Assembly: GCA_947178505.1 (NCBI GenBank)
Contig: CAMWYR010000019.1
Location: 1 to 37,285, forward strand
DNA: 37,285 nucleotides
Reading direction: 5' to 3'
Origin: an uncultured Muribaculaceae bacterium
GTDB taxonomy: Bacteria; Bacteroidota; Bacteroidia; Bacteroidales; Muribaculaceae
A program made the position numbers and the translations under genes. The notes below the pieces were generated by a model. That model made no database searches. It was not told the DNA's origin and saw only the letters and a list, made by a program, of their open reading frames with translations. The first letter of the stretch is position 1. Each line of letters opens with the position of its first letter. Shown here piece after piece: positions 1 through 6,985 of this stretch.

Positions 1-54
1 TGGTCTCAAACACCAGTGGAGCAATCCGTGCCGGTTCGACCCCGGCTCAGGGTA
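1..54 (+). tRNA. tRNA-Leu(CAA), 3' part; 5' end outside window
   Basis: The window opens inside the anticodon arm. Bases 1-4 pair with 12-15 around a 7-base loop (5-11) whose anticodon at 7-9 is CAA, decoding the leucine codon TTG. A long variable arm follows (18-20 pair with 25-27), as expected for a class II tRNA. The T arm has stem 30-34/42-46 and loop TTCGACC. The 3' acceptor strand is 47-53, with discriminator A at 54, as usual for tRNA-Leu. No CCA is encoded after the discriminator. The D arm and 5' acceptor strand lie upstream of the window. Confidence 0.93.
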
Positions 55-61
55 CGGAATC

Positions 62-106
62 AGCCTGATAGTCAATTGACAGTCAATTGATTATCAGGCT
101 ATTTTT
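62..106 (+). terminator. Rho-independent terminator of the tRNA-Leu transcript
   Basis: Bases 62-70 and 92-100 are perfect complements. The stem continues inward through a G-U pair and eight more pairs (72-79 with 83-90), giving about 18 bp with a 3-base loop. A T run (102-106) follows at once. It begins 8 bases after the tRNA end. The inner arms are two copies of GTCAATTGA. The other strand has no T run, so it serves the plus-strand transcript. Confidence 0.88.
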
Positions 107-232
107 GTTTTAATTTAAGAATTGTATAACATAGATACTACTTTCCCGTCATCTTGATGCTCGCGTGCCCGAGAAGCGGGGAGCCGGCTTTGAACACAGC
201 TGCAAATCATCATTGGCAGGAATCAGGGACGG

Positions 233-1108
233 TCAGAATGCCTTGAGGCGGAGACGCCAGGCGGTGCGCTTGGGCGACGGCGGCAGGAGTATGACGCGCG
301 TCAGAAGTGTGCCCAGCCGGACGGCTCCGATGGCCGCTCGCTGCAACGGGTTGAAGTGCTTGCGCCAGTAGACCCGGCGACCCGCCTCCGAACGCATTAT
401 ACGCGCTTCCGACACCGTCTCTACCTTCTCAAAACTTCCCCCTTCCAGATGCTGGATTCGGGCCTCCGGCACTGAATATATCTTGCCCCCGGCCGCTTGG
501 ATGCGCGCGCATAAATCCGTCTCTTCGAAATACATGAAGAAGTCGGGATCAAATCCCCCTATCCTTTCTATAACATCCCGCCGCAACATCAGATCGGCAC
601 CGGTGATATACCCCACTTCCAACGGCCGCCCGGTCGTATTGAACACCGTATCGGCTCCGAACCGACGATGCTCCAGCCGACGGTTGCAGAACTCATCAAA
701 CTCCCAAAAAAATCCCGGTAACATACGCCTGAAACTGTGCGTCGGCCTCATGTCGGCGCCATACAGGTTAGCGCCGCATGCCCACGCCGCAGGGGTTGCC
801 TCCATAAAGTCAAGGAGTATCTTCACCGCATTGTTCAGCAACACAGTGTCGGGATTCAGACAGAACAGATAGCGCCCACGCGCCACTTCAAACCCGGCAT
901 TGTTCGCACGGCCGAAACCCACATTCTCCGGCAACATGACCACACGGCAGTCGTCGGCCGCAAAACGGGCCTCAAGATCCGGTTCCGAGTCGTTATCGAC
1001 AATGATGATCTCATAGTTGAAGCCGCTGCTGAGTTCCCTTATCGACCGCACACAATCCGCTACCTGATCCGAAGTGTGATAATTCACTATTATGATGGAG
1101 ACGTCCAT
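233..1108 (-). CDS. Family 2 glycosyltransferase (rhamnosyltransferase-like)
   Basis: A 291-residue GT-A fold enzyme expected to transfer a sugar from a nucleotide-sugar to a growing surface glycan at the cytoplasmic face of the inner membrane. The nucleotide-binding start reads VSIIIVNYHTSD (residues 3-14), followed by IIIVDNDSEPD (34-44) and ENVGFGRANNAG (61-72). The metal-binding segment is NPDT (85-88), and the acceptor-side ETD motif is at 196-198 within FMYFEETDLCARI. This pattern is that of dTDP-rhamnosyltransferase-like GT2 proteins, but the donor and acceptor cannot be read from sequence. There is no signal peptide. It is a lone minus-strand gene, convergent with the tRNA. A possible promoter lies about 105 bases upstream. 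The family is sure; the substrate is unknown. Confidence 0.85.
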   Translation of the reverse strand: MDVSIIIVNYHTSDQVADCVRSIRELSSGFNYEIIIVDNDSEPDLEARFAADDCRVVMLPENVGFGRANNAGFEVARGRYLFCLNPDTVLLNNAVKILLDFMEATPAAWACGANLYGADMRPTHSFRRMLPGFFWEFDEFCNRRLEHRRFGADTVFNTTGRPLEVGYITGADLMLRRDVIERIGGFDPDFFMYFEETDLCARIQAAGGKIYSVPEARIQHLEGGSFEKVETVSEARIMRSEAGRRVYWRKHFNPLQRAAIGAVRLGTLLTRVILLPPSPKRTAWRLRLKAF

Positions 1109-1211
1109 ATTGACTTTACAAGATTAACTGACTTTGCGAAAACTGAGGCGCAACACTTATCGGCGCCCTCCCGCAACAACTACCTCGGGCCGTAATTACT
1201 CAACCCGCCCA

Positions 1212-1219
1212 CAAATATA
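1212..1219 (-). promoter_or_regulatory. Possible -7 element for the GT2 gene
   Basis: On the minus strand this reads TATATTTG, a match to the Bacteroidota -7 consensus TAnnTTTG. No TTG was found 20 bases upstream, so the match is partial. It would give a leader of roughly 95 bases before the start at 1108. Confidence 0.35.
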
Positions 1220-1349
1220 GTCAAAATTTACGACACGGCCCGCATCCGCTGCAGGATATTAGCAGCCGCGAACTTCCTCCCTACTATACAATATGGGCCC
1301 GACGCAATATTTTTCAACCGATAATCGGCACATATCACTAAAAAAATTG

Positions 1350-1357
1350 TAACTTTG
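1350..1357 (+). promoter_or_regulatory. -7 element of the MATE transporter gene
   Basis: TAACTTTG matches TAnnTTTG exactly and lies 15 bases before the ATG at 1373, implying a leader of only about ten bases. There is no clear -33 TTG. The element lies within an in-frame extension that would start at TTG 1355, which argues that 1373 is the real start. Confidence 0.65.
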
Positions 1358-1372
1358 CAATCAGACATCATT

Positions 1373-2797
1373 ATGGAAACAACAGAGAAACCCAGACAGA
1401 CAGCTACGCCGGCTCGCCTCCGCGAACTCGGCGAAGCCCCCATCGGGCGATTGCTGTTCAAATACAGCCTGCCGGCCGTGGTGGGCACAGTGGTCAGCGC
1501 CGTCTACAACATCGTCGACTCCATCGTGATCGGCCATGCCATCGCCGACCCCAACGTCGTGGCCGGTATGGCGGTGACCTTCCCGGTGATGAACATCGTG
1601 ACGGCTTTCGGTATGCTGGTCGGTGCCGGAGCCGCAACGCGCGTCTCGATCGTGATGGGACAGAACGATACGAAGGTTGCCGAAGTCATCCTCGGTAACT
1701 GCGTGCAGCTCACCATCCTCTTCGGCCTGCTCTACGTGCTGTCGTTCGTATTTTTCCTCGACCCGCTGCTCATGATGTTCGGAGCCTCGGAGAAGTCGCT
1801 CCCCTACGCCCGAGAATTCCTTATGTGGGCATTGCCGGCGATGGTGCTCATGAACCTCACTTTCTCCTACAACAACGTTATGCGCGCCTCTGGCTATCCT
1901 ACTAAAGCGATGCTCACCAACATCATAGGCGCCATCCTCAACGCCATCCTCGCTCCGCTCTTCCTATTCGGATTCAAATTCGGCATACGAGGCGCTGCGA
2001 TCGCCACCGACATCTCAATGCTCGTCACCGCTACGTGGGTGATGAGCCACTTCTTCAATAAAAAGAATACTCTCCACTTCTCCAAAGGATGCCTCAAGCT
2101 CAACTGGCACCTTATCCGCGGCGTGCTCTACATCGGTATGGCCCCGTTCCTGATCAACGTGGCCGGTTCCGGCGTCAACGCCGTGATCAACAACGCCCTG
2201 ATGGGCTACGGAGGCGACAATGCCGTAGCGGCGGTCGTGGTGTTCAACCGCTACGTCACTATCTTCGTATTCATCATCATCGGTATCTGTCAGGGAATGC
2301 AGCCGATCGTGGGCTACAACTATGGGTCGGGGCGCTACAACCGCCTCTTCCGCACCTTCTGGACGGCCGTGGCGGCCGGAGTATGTATTTCCACGCTCGG
2401 CACGCTCGGAGGCGTGTTCAATCCCCGCCCAATCGCCGCAATGTTCATGACCGACCCCACGCAGATTTCCGTGGCCGTCAACTGTCTGCACATAGCGCTT
2501 ATTTCCTTCTGGATGGTAGGCTTCCAGATCGTCACGACCAACTTCTTCCAGTCGCTTGGACTCGCCGGCCGCGCGGTGTTCCTGTCGCTCACGCGCCAGG
2601 TGATCTTTATGATTCCGCTCCTTTATATCCTCCCCCGCTTCTGGGCTCTCAACGGCGTCTGGGCCGCTTTCCCCTTCAGCGATCTCGTGGCTACGGTAGT
2701 GGCTGCGCTACTGCTCATCACTCAGATGAAGAAGATCAAGCGGGAGGCAGCCCTCAAACCTACCGAGTCGCTCGCCGAAACGGAGGCCGATTATTAA
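1373..2797 (+). CDS. MATE family efflux transporter
   Basis: A polytopic inner-membrane transporter of about 474 residues in the MATE branch of the MOP superfamily, which exports cationic drugs or metabolites by Na+ or H+ antiport. About twelve hydrophobic segments run along the whole protein. Family signatures include LLFKYSLPAVVGTVVSAVYN near the N-terminus, GAGAATRVSIVMGQ in the first half and the repeat-related IIGICQGMQPIVGYNYGSG in the second half. I chose the ATG at 1373 over an in-frame TTG at 1355 because the promoter -7 element overlaps the latter. The gene is monocistronic, with a hairpin after it. Wzx flippases belong to the same superfamily, so a glycan-lipid flippase role in the nearby polysaccharide genes is possible, but the sequence reads as MATE. 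Confidence 0.88.
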   Translation: METTEKPRQTATPARLRELGEAPIGRLLFKYSLPAVVGTVVSAVYNIVDSIVIGHAIADPNVVAGMAVTFPVMNIVTAFGMLVGAGAATRVSIVMGQNDTKVAEVILGNCVQLTILFGLLYVLSFVFFLDPLLMMFGASEKSLPYAREFLMWALPAMVLMNLTFSYNNVMRASGYPTKAMLTNIIGAILNAILAPLFLFGFKFGIRGAAIATDISMLVTATWVMSHFFNKKNTLHFSKGCLKLNWHLIRGVLYIGMAPFLINVAGSGVNAVINNALMGYGGDNAVAAVVVFNRYVTIFVFIIIGICQGMQPIVGYNYGSGRYNRLFRTFWTAVAAGVCISTLGTLGGVFNPRPIAAMFMTDPTQISVAVNCLHIALISFWMVGFQIVTTNFFQSLGLAGRAVFLSLTRQVIFMIPLLYILPRFWALNGVWAAFPFSDLVATVVAALLLITQMKKIKREAALKPTESLAETEADY

Positions 2798-2856
2798 TGG
2801 CGTGACTCAGAGACCGATTATTAAGGGTCGGAGTCAGAAACCGTCTTTCAAAGGGA

Positions 2857-2878
2857 GGCTGACCCTCATGGGTCAGCC
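2857..2878. terminator. Hairpin between convergent MATE and Mrp genes
   Basis: A 9-bp perfect inverted repeat (2857-2865 with 2870-2878) with a 4-base loop. It covers the last codons and stop of the Mrp gene. T runs on both sides are short, so termination in either direction is plausible but not strong. Confidence 0.5.
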
Positions 2879-4000
2879 CTTTGTCACCTCTACCTTATGC
2901 GTGGGAGGAAGTAGTTCGTTGCGGCGTTCAACGGCCTTGACTACATTCTCGGCCAGAGTAGCGAATGCGCGCGCCTCTGCGTTGGCGGCAGCCGGATCCG
3001 AGGCGAGAATAGTCGCTACGGGGCGACCGTCGTCGGCATGCTCGCGGATGCCCATTACAAGCGGTATCTGAGCCAGAACCGGCACGCCGGTCTCCTCCGC
3101 AAGGCGCATGGCGCCCTCCTTGCCGAATATATAATACTTCTCATCGGGATGAGCAGCAGGCGTAAACCAAGCCATATTTTCCACCAGACCGAGCACCGGC
3201 ACGTTCACTTTCGAGTCGGTAAACATTGCCAGGCCTTTGCGCGCGTCAGCAAGCGCCACCTCCTGCGGAGTACTCACGACAATAACGCCCGTGATCGGCA
3301 GTGTCTGCACTAGGGTCAGGTGAATATCGCTCGTGCCCGGGGGCATATCGATAAGGAAATAGTCGAGGTCGCCCCACCATGCGTCGGTAATAAGCTGACG
3401 CAGCGCATTGCTCGCCATGCTCCCGCGCCAAAGCACCGGCTTATTGCGGTCGACAAGGAAACCGATCGACAGCATCTTGACGCCATATTTCTCAACAGGC
3501 TCGATCCAGTCACGGCCATCCTTATTCACCATGTAAATCTGCTCATCCTCCACGCCGAACATCTTGGGCATCGAGGGGCCGAAGATATCGGCGTCAAGAA
3601 GACCAACCTTATAGCCGGCGGCGGCCAGAGCCACTGCAAGATTAGCCGACACAGTCGACTTTCCGACGCCTCCCTTGCCGCTGGAAATGCCGATGATATT
3701 GCGCACTCCGGGGAGCACCTCCGGCTTCTTCTCAGGCTGGGGCTTACGGTATTTCACCGCAATATTCCCTTTTATATCTACGTCGGGAGAAATCTGCGTA
3801 TTGATGGCGGTCTCTGCCGAGCGCACTACGCTCTTGATAAACGGATCGGTCGGCTTATCGAAGATCAGGGAGAAGGAGACCTTGTTACCGTCGATGCGGA
3901 TGTCATCCTCCACCATCTCGTTTTCCACGAGATTTTTGCCGTTGCCGGGATAACGCACTGACTTCAGCACGTCAAGTATTAGATTCGGATAAAGTGTCAT
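2873..4000 (-). CDS. Mrp/NBP35-type P-loop ATPase, iron-sulfur cluster carrier family, without cysteines
   Basis: A 375-residue cytosolic protein. Residues 1-90 form a DUF59/MIP18-like domain. The ATPase follows, with the deviant Walker A GKGGVGKST at 108-116, DADIFGPSMPKMFG from 136 and the switch segment DMPPGTSD at 218-225. The family (ApbC/Mrp/Nbp35) carries [4Fe-4S] clusters to target enzymes, usually bound by a CxxC pair at the dimer interface after the ENM motif. Here the region reads ENMAWFTPAAHP (274-285), and the whole protein has no cysteine. I recall similar cysteine-poor forms in other Bacteroides but cannot check. It is the last gene of the minus-strand operon, 74 bases after trmB. 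The fold and family are certain; the cluster-carrying role is doubtful. Confidence 0.9.
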   Translation of the reverse strand: MTLYPNLILDVLKSVRYPGNGKNLVENEMVEDDIRIDGNKVSFSLIFDKPTDPFIKSVVRSAETAINTQISPDVDIKGNIAVKYRKPQPEKKPEVLPGVRNIIGISSGKGGVGKSTVSANLAVALAAAGYKVGLLDADIFGPSMPKMFGVEDEQIYMVNKDGRDWIEPVEKYGVKMLSIGFLVDRNKPVLWRGSMASNALRQLITDAWWGDLDYFLIDMPPGTSDIHLTLVQTLPITGVIVVSTPQEVALADARKGLAMFTDSKVNVPVLGLVENMAWFTPAAHPDEKYYIFGKEGAMRLAEETGVPVLAQIPLVMGIREHADDGRPVATILASDPAAANAEARAFATLAENVVKAVERRNELLPPTHKVEVTKG

Positions 4001-4074
4001 GTCTTTTTAACGTTGGGTCATAGCCGGATGTTCAGTATTCTCTCCTTGCCTTCAGTGAGAATGCAGGGAGCCGG

Positions 4075-4830
4075 TCAGAGATCGACGGCAGGAAGATTAG
4101 GGCGCGGAATAGCGCGGTAATCATCGCGTTCGATATCATCTTCCTCCGGCTCAATGAGATCTCCCTCAGGGGGGAGGCGGAATGAAAGAAGCTTTATCTT
4201 CTTGCCGCGCGAGAGCCACTGCTGCTCGTAATAGGTCTTTATGGCCGTAACGGGATCCACCAGCCCGGAAGCATAGAGATCGTCGGTATCGGCAAGGACC
4301 GGAAGGCCGTTGAGCTCGACAAGACGGCGCGTATATTCATAGAGGAAGGGAGAATCTGTCTTCAGATTTATAACGCCTCCCGGCGTCAGAATCCGGCGGT
4401 AAAGCTCAAGGAAACGTGTCGACGTGAGGCGCTTGCGCGTCTTCTTCATCTGCGGATCAGGAAAAGTGATCCAGATTTCGCTCACCTCACCCGGTGCAAA
4501 AAACTTATCGATATTTTCAATCTCGCAGCGCAGGAAGCGAGCATTCTGCATTTCCGACGCCTCCACTTCGCGCGCACCGGCCCACATGCGTGCGCCCTTA
4601 ATATCGACGCCTATAAAATTGCGTTCAGGATTCGCCTTGGCGAGCCCCACGGTATATTCACCGCGGCCGCAGCCGAGCTCGACCGTGATTGGCGCCGGCG
4701 TGGCGAAGCGCTCGCCGTTCCATTTCCCCGCGTAGGGGAAGCCGAGGCGCAGGAGCTCCTCGCGCGGATACTGGTCGACGCATTCGAACTCACGCATATC
4801 GGCAAATTTCTTCAGTTTGTTTTTTCCCAT
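4075..4830 (-). CDS. trmB: tRNA (guanine(46)-N7)-methyltransferase
   Basis: A 251-residue SAM-dependent methyltransferase that makes m7G46 in the variable loop of tRNAs. The SAM-binding motif ELGCGRGEY is at residues 51-59. GVDIKGARMW follows near 74, and the TrmB hallmark FPDPQMKKTRKRL is at 123-135. TPGGVINLKTDSPFLYEYT (149-167) is also typical. The C-terminus is extended by about 20 acidic residues compared with many homologues. It lies in the operon 48 bases downstream of the glycosyltransferase gene and 74 bases before the Mrp gene. No sign of truncation. Confidence 0.95.
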   Translation of the reverse strand: MGKNKLKKFADMREFECVDQYPREELLRLGFPYAGKWNGERFATPAPITVELGCGRGEYTVGLAKANPERNFIGVDIKGARMWAGAREVEASEMQNARFLRCEIENIDKFFAPGEVSEIWITFPDPQMKKTRKRLTSTRFLELYRRILTPGGVINLKTDSPFLYEYTRRLVELNGLPVLADTDDLYASGLVDPVTAIKTYYEQQWLSRGKKIKLLSFRLPPEGDLIEPEEDDIERDDYRAIPRPNLPAVDL

Positions 4831-4878
4831 AAAAATGCTTGAGGCCCGGGGCCACCGAAGCTCTCCATAGCGGAGCGC

Positions 4879-6057
4879 TCAGCGCTGCCAGGTGAAGTTT
4901 TTCTTACTTGAATGTCGGTGATCATATTTGAACACGGCATTTGCCACCGGGCGCCAGAGCCAGAAGGGGACGACTCCCCACCATAAGCGCACGGCGCCGA
5001 AGCGGCTGGCCAGGCGGCGGTAGCAGCTGATCTCGCCCCAGAAGAGCAACAGATTGATGACCAGCCCAATCACGGCTGCCATAAGATTCGGGAGAGCCAC
5101 AAGCGCGGCTCCCACTGAAGCTGTCAGCACGAGCCACGCCATAGCCGGCATCATCGACGCCTGAACGAAGGGGGCACGCGGAAGCCAGCGTGAGGTGAAC
5201 CAATAACGCTCCTTGAGGATGCTCCAGACGCGATTGGCCGAATCGCCCCAGTTGGTCTCGATAATGCTGTCGTCGCTGACAACGACGGCTGTGTTAGACG
5301 GGGTCGCTATCTCATTGATGAATATGTCGTCGTCGCCGTAGTGAAGGTTGATTGAACGGGCGTAGCCCTTATGGCGGAAGAATGTCTCGCGACGGAAGGC
5401 AAGGTTGTAACCATCGCCACGATAGGGATGCCCGGAAGCCGCATAACCTACCCATAAGGCATTGGTGAGCACGGAGTCAAACTGCCTGAACCATTTCCCG
5501 GGCCCCTTCATATCGGTGAAATCAATTCGTGAGAGCCCCAGCACGACATCCTTATGCTTTCCGGACTCTCCGCAGAAGGGAGCCATCATCGACGACAACC
5601 AGGTGGTGGAGGGAATAGTGACGTTGGCCACGGTATTGACTATCACCTCCCCTTTCGCTGCCTTGACACCGATGGTTATGGCCAGCTTACGGCGGCTCAC
5701 GTTGTGTGAGCCCGGGAGCATGAACGTCACGTAGACGTCAGTGTAGAGTTTACTGTATTTTTCATTGAGAATCTCCGCATACTCCGGAGTGGCCTCGCAT
5801 ACCACCACCGCCTCATAATCGGGATAATCCTGTTGAGCGAGGGCGTCGAGCATTTCAGTGAGCACCTCCTCATCGCTCTGGCAGTAGATAAGCACCGTCG
5901 CTTTCGGGCACAGGGCATCTTCCGGCGGGAGCGGAGGATTGACGAAATCGGCGGCTTTCCGATAGGCGTGAAGGCCATAGGTGAGCGCGATCAGAGCCCC
6001 GAAGGCCGCTACGGCCAGGAGCACGATGACTAAGGGCTCAAATGTTAGTGAAAACAT
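4879..6057 (-). CDS. Membrane-bound family 2 glycosyltransferase with altered DXD motif
   Basis: A 392-residue protein. A transmembrane helix at residues 9-31 precedes a GT2 catalytic domain (about 50-290), and hydrophobic helices follow at about 300-340. The nucleotide-binding strand is ATVLIYCQSDEE (53-64). The acceptor-side segment GDDDIFINE (241-249) and the RYWFTSRW segment (284-291) are kept. At the position where relatives carry TDADC, this protein reads TVANV (142-146), so the usual metal-binding DXD is missing. It is encoded 5 bases downstream of the sugar-phosphate transferase gene and is probably cotranslated with it, which points to adding a sugar to the lipid-linked intermediate. 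Whether it is active is open. Confidence 0.82.
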   Translation of the reverse strand: MFSLTFEPLVIVLLAVAAFGALIALTYGLHAYRKAADFVNPPLPPEDALCPKATVLIYCQSDEEVLTEMLDALAQQDYPDYEAVVVCEATPEYAEILNEKYSKLYTDVYVTFMLPGSHNVSRRKLAITIGVKAAKGEVIVNTVANVTIPSTTWLSSMMAPFCGESGKHKDVVLGLSRIDFTDMKGPGKWFRQFDSVLTNALWVGYAASGHPYRGDGYNLAFRRETFFRHKGYARSINLHYGDDDIFINEIATPSNTAVVVSDDSIIETNWGDSANRVWSILKERYWFTSRWLPRAPFVQASMMPAMAWLVLTASVGAALVALPNLMAAVIGLVINLLLFWGEISCYRRLASRFGAVRLWWGVVPFWLWRPVANAVFKYDHRHSSKKNFTWQR

Positions 6058-6062
6058 GCGGG

Positions 6063-6767
6063 TCAGAATTTCTTACCACCGACAATGCTTGCGAAAGTAA
6101 GCCACAGAATCTTCAGATCCTGGCCCATCGACCCGTTGCGAAGATAATAAAGATCGTAATGAAGACGGGTCACCATTTTTTCAAGCGTATCGGTGTAACC
6201 GTTGTAAAGAGTGGCGTATGAAGTGACGCCCGGGCGAATCTGATAGAGATATTCGTAGCGGGGATCAACTTCCATTATCTGCCTGATGTAGAACTCCCTC
6301 TCCGGACGCGGCCCGATGAACGACATATCGCCGCGGAACACATTCCATAGCTGAGGAAGCTCGTCGAGATGATGCTCGCGGAGAAATTTGCCGACTTTTG
6401 TAAGGCGCGCGTCATCGCCATCGGAGTTATAGAGCTGGGGACCATCCTTTTCGGCGTCGATCTGCATCGAGCGGAACTTATATATATTGAACGGGCGACC
6501 GTTGCGGCCGATGCGCTCCTGCTTAAAGATGACCGGGCCGCCATCTTCCATCTTCACGGCCAGCATGCAGACGAAATAGAGGGGAGAGAAGAGAAGGATC
6601 AGCAGGCCTGAGAATGACGTATCAAATGCTGCCTTGACGGCACGTCCGAATCTACCCATTCCGTTGACGATGGGCTGCCCGTCGTCAACAGAGGAGATTT
6701 TCAGATGTTCGTTAGATTCAATTGGTGCGCTCATTATCATTAGTCCGTACTGTAGACCCCGCATCAT
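6063..6767 (-). CDS. Initiating sugar-phosphate (polyprenyl-phosphate glycosyl-1-phosphate) transferase
   Basis: A 234-residue bacterial sugar transferase (WcaJ/PglC/RfbP group) that moves a sugar-1-phosphate from a UDP-sugar to undecaprenyl phosphate, the first step of surface polysaccharide assembly. It has the short form of the family: one membrane helix (about 51-71) then the catalytic domain. Motifs: ERIGRNGRPFNIYKFRSM (84-101), DELPQLWNV (135-143) and IGPRPE (151-156), which hold the catalytic Asp-Glu pair and active-site residues of the family. The two tandem ATGs at 6767 and 6764, or M10/M12, are all possible starts. First gene of the operon, with a well-formed promoter 34 bases upstream. 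The sugar is not predictable. Confidence 0.93.
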   Translation of the reverse strand: MMRGLQYGLMIMSAPIESNEHLKISSVDDGQPIVNGMGRFGRAVKAAFDTSFSGLLILLFSPLYFVCMLAVKMEDGGPVIFKQERIGRNGRPFNIYKFRSMQIDAEKDGPQLYNSDGDDARLTKVGKFLREHHLDELPQLWNVFRGDMSFIGPRPEREFYIRQIMEVDPRYEYLYQIRPGVTSYATLYNGYTDTLEKMVTRLHYDLYYLRNGSMGQDLKILWLTFASIVGGKKF

Positions 6768-6800
6768 GCGATTCTACTTTCAGACGCGAGGAATTCTTTG

Positions 6801-6831
6801 CAAAGATATAAAAAAAAGATGAATTTTACAA
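6801..6831 (-). promoter_or_regulatory. Promoter of the sugar-transferase/trmB/Mrp operon
   Basis: Minus-strand reading gives -33 TTG (6831-6829), a 20-base spacer, then TATCTTTG (6808-6801), an exact TAnnTTTG. The start codon at 6767 is 34 bases downstream. Both elements and the spacing agree with the primary sigma factor consensus of Bacteroidota. Confidence 0.75.
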
Positions 6832-6869
6832 TCATCTGTGACATCGGCGTGCAAATATAGCATTTTATA

Positions 6870-6877
6870 TAATTTTG
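6870..6877 (+). promoter_or_regulatory. Possible -7 element of the GH3-family gene
   Basis: TAATTTTG matches TAnnTTTG in AT-rich DNA 108 bases before the ATG at 6986. I found no TTG at the right distance upstream. It would give a leader of about 100 bases. Confidence 0.35.
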
Positions 6878-6985
6878 GGGTGCACAATCAGGAAAATTTT
6901 TATCCTTTTTATTATGCCAGGCGTTAATAAAGATAGCCGGTTCTGTGTTCCTCGGCAGAAATAATCAATTTCTGACACATTCGAT

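Noticed and set aside
1..106. tRNA-Leu 3' end as the attachment site of an integrated element
   Set aside because: No integrase and no repeat of the tRNA 3' end was noticed in the window; the genes that follow are ordinary chromosomal ones.
2089..2805. 238-residue plus-strand open frame overlapping the MATE gene
   Set aside because: Arg/His/Pro-rich frame-shifted shadow; the MATE frame is continuous and membrane-like throughout.
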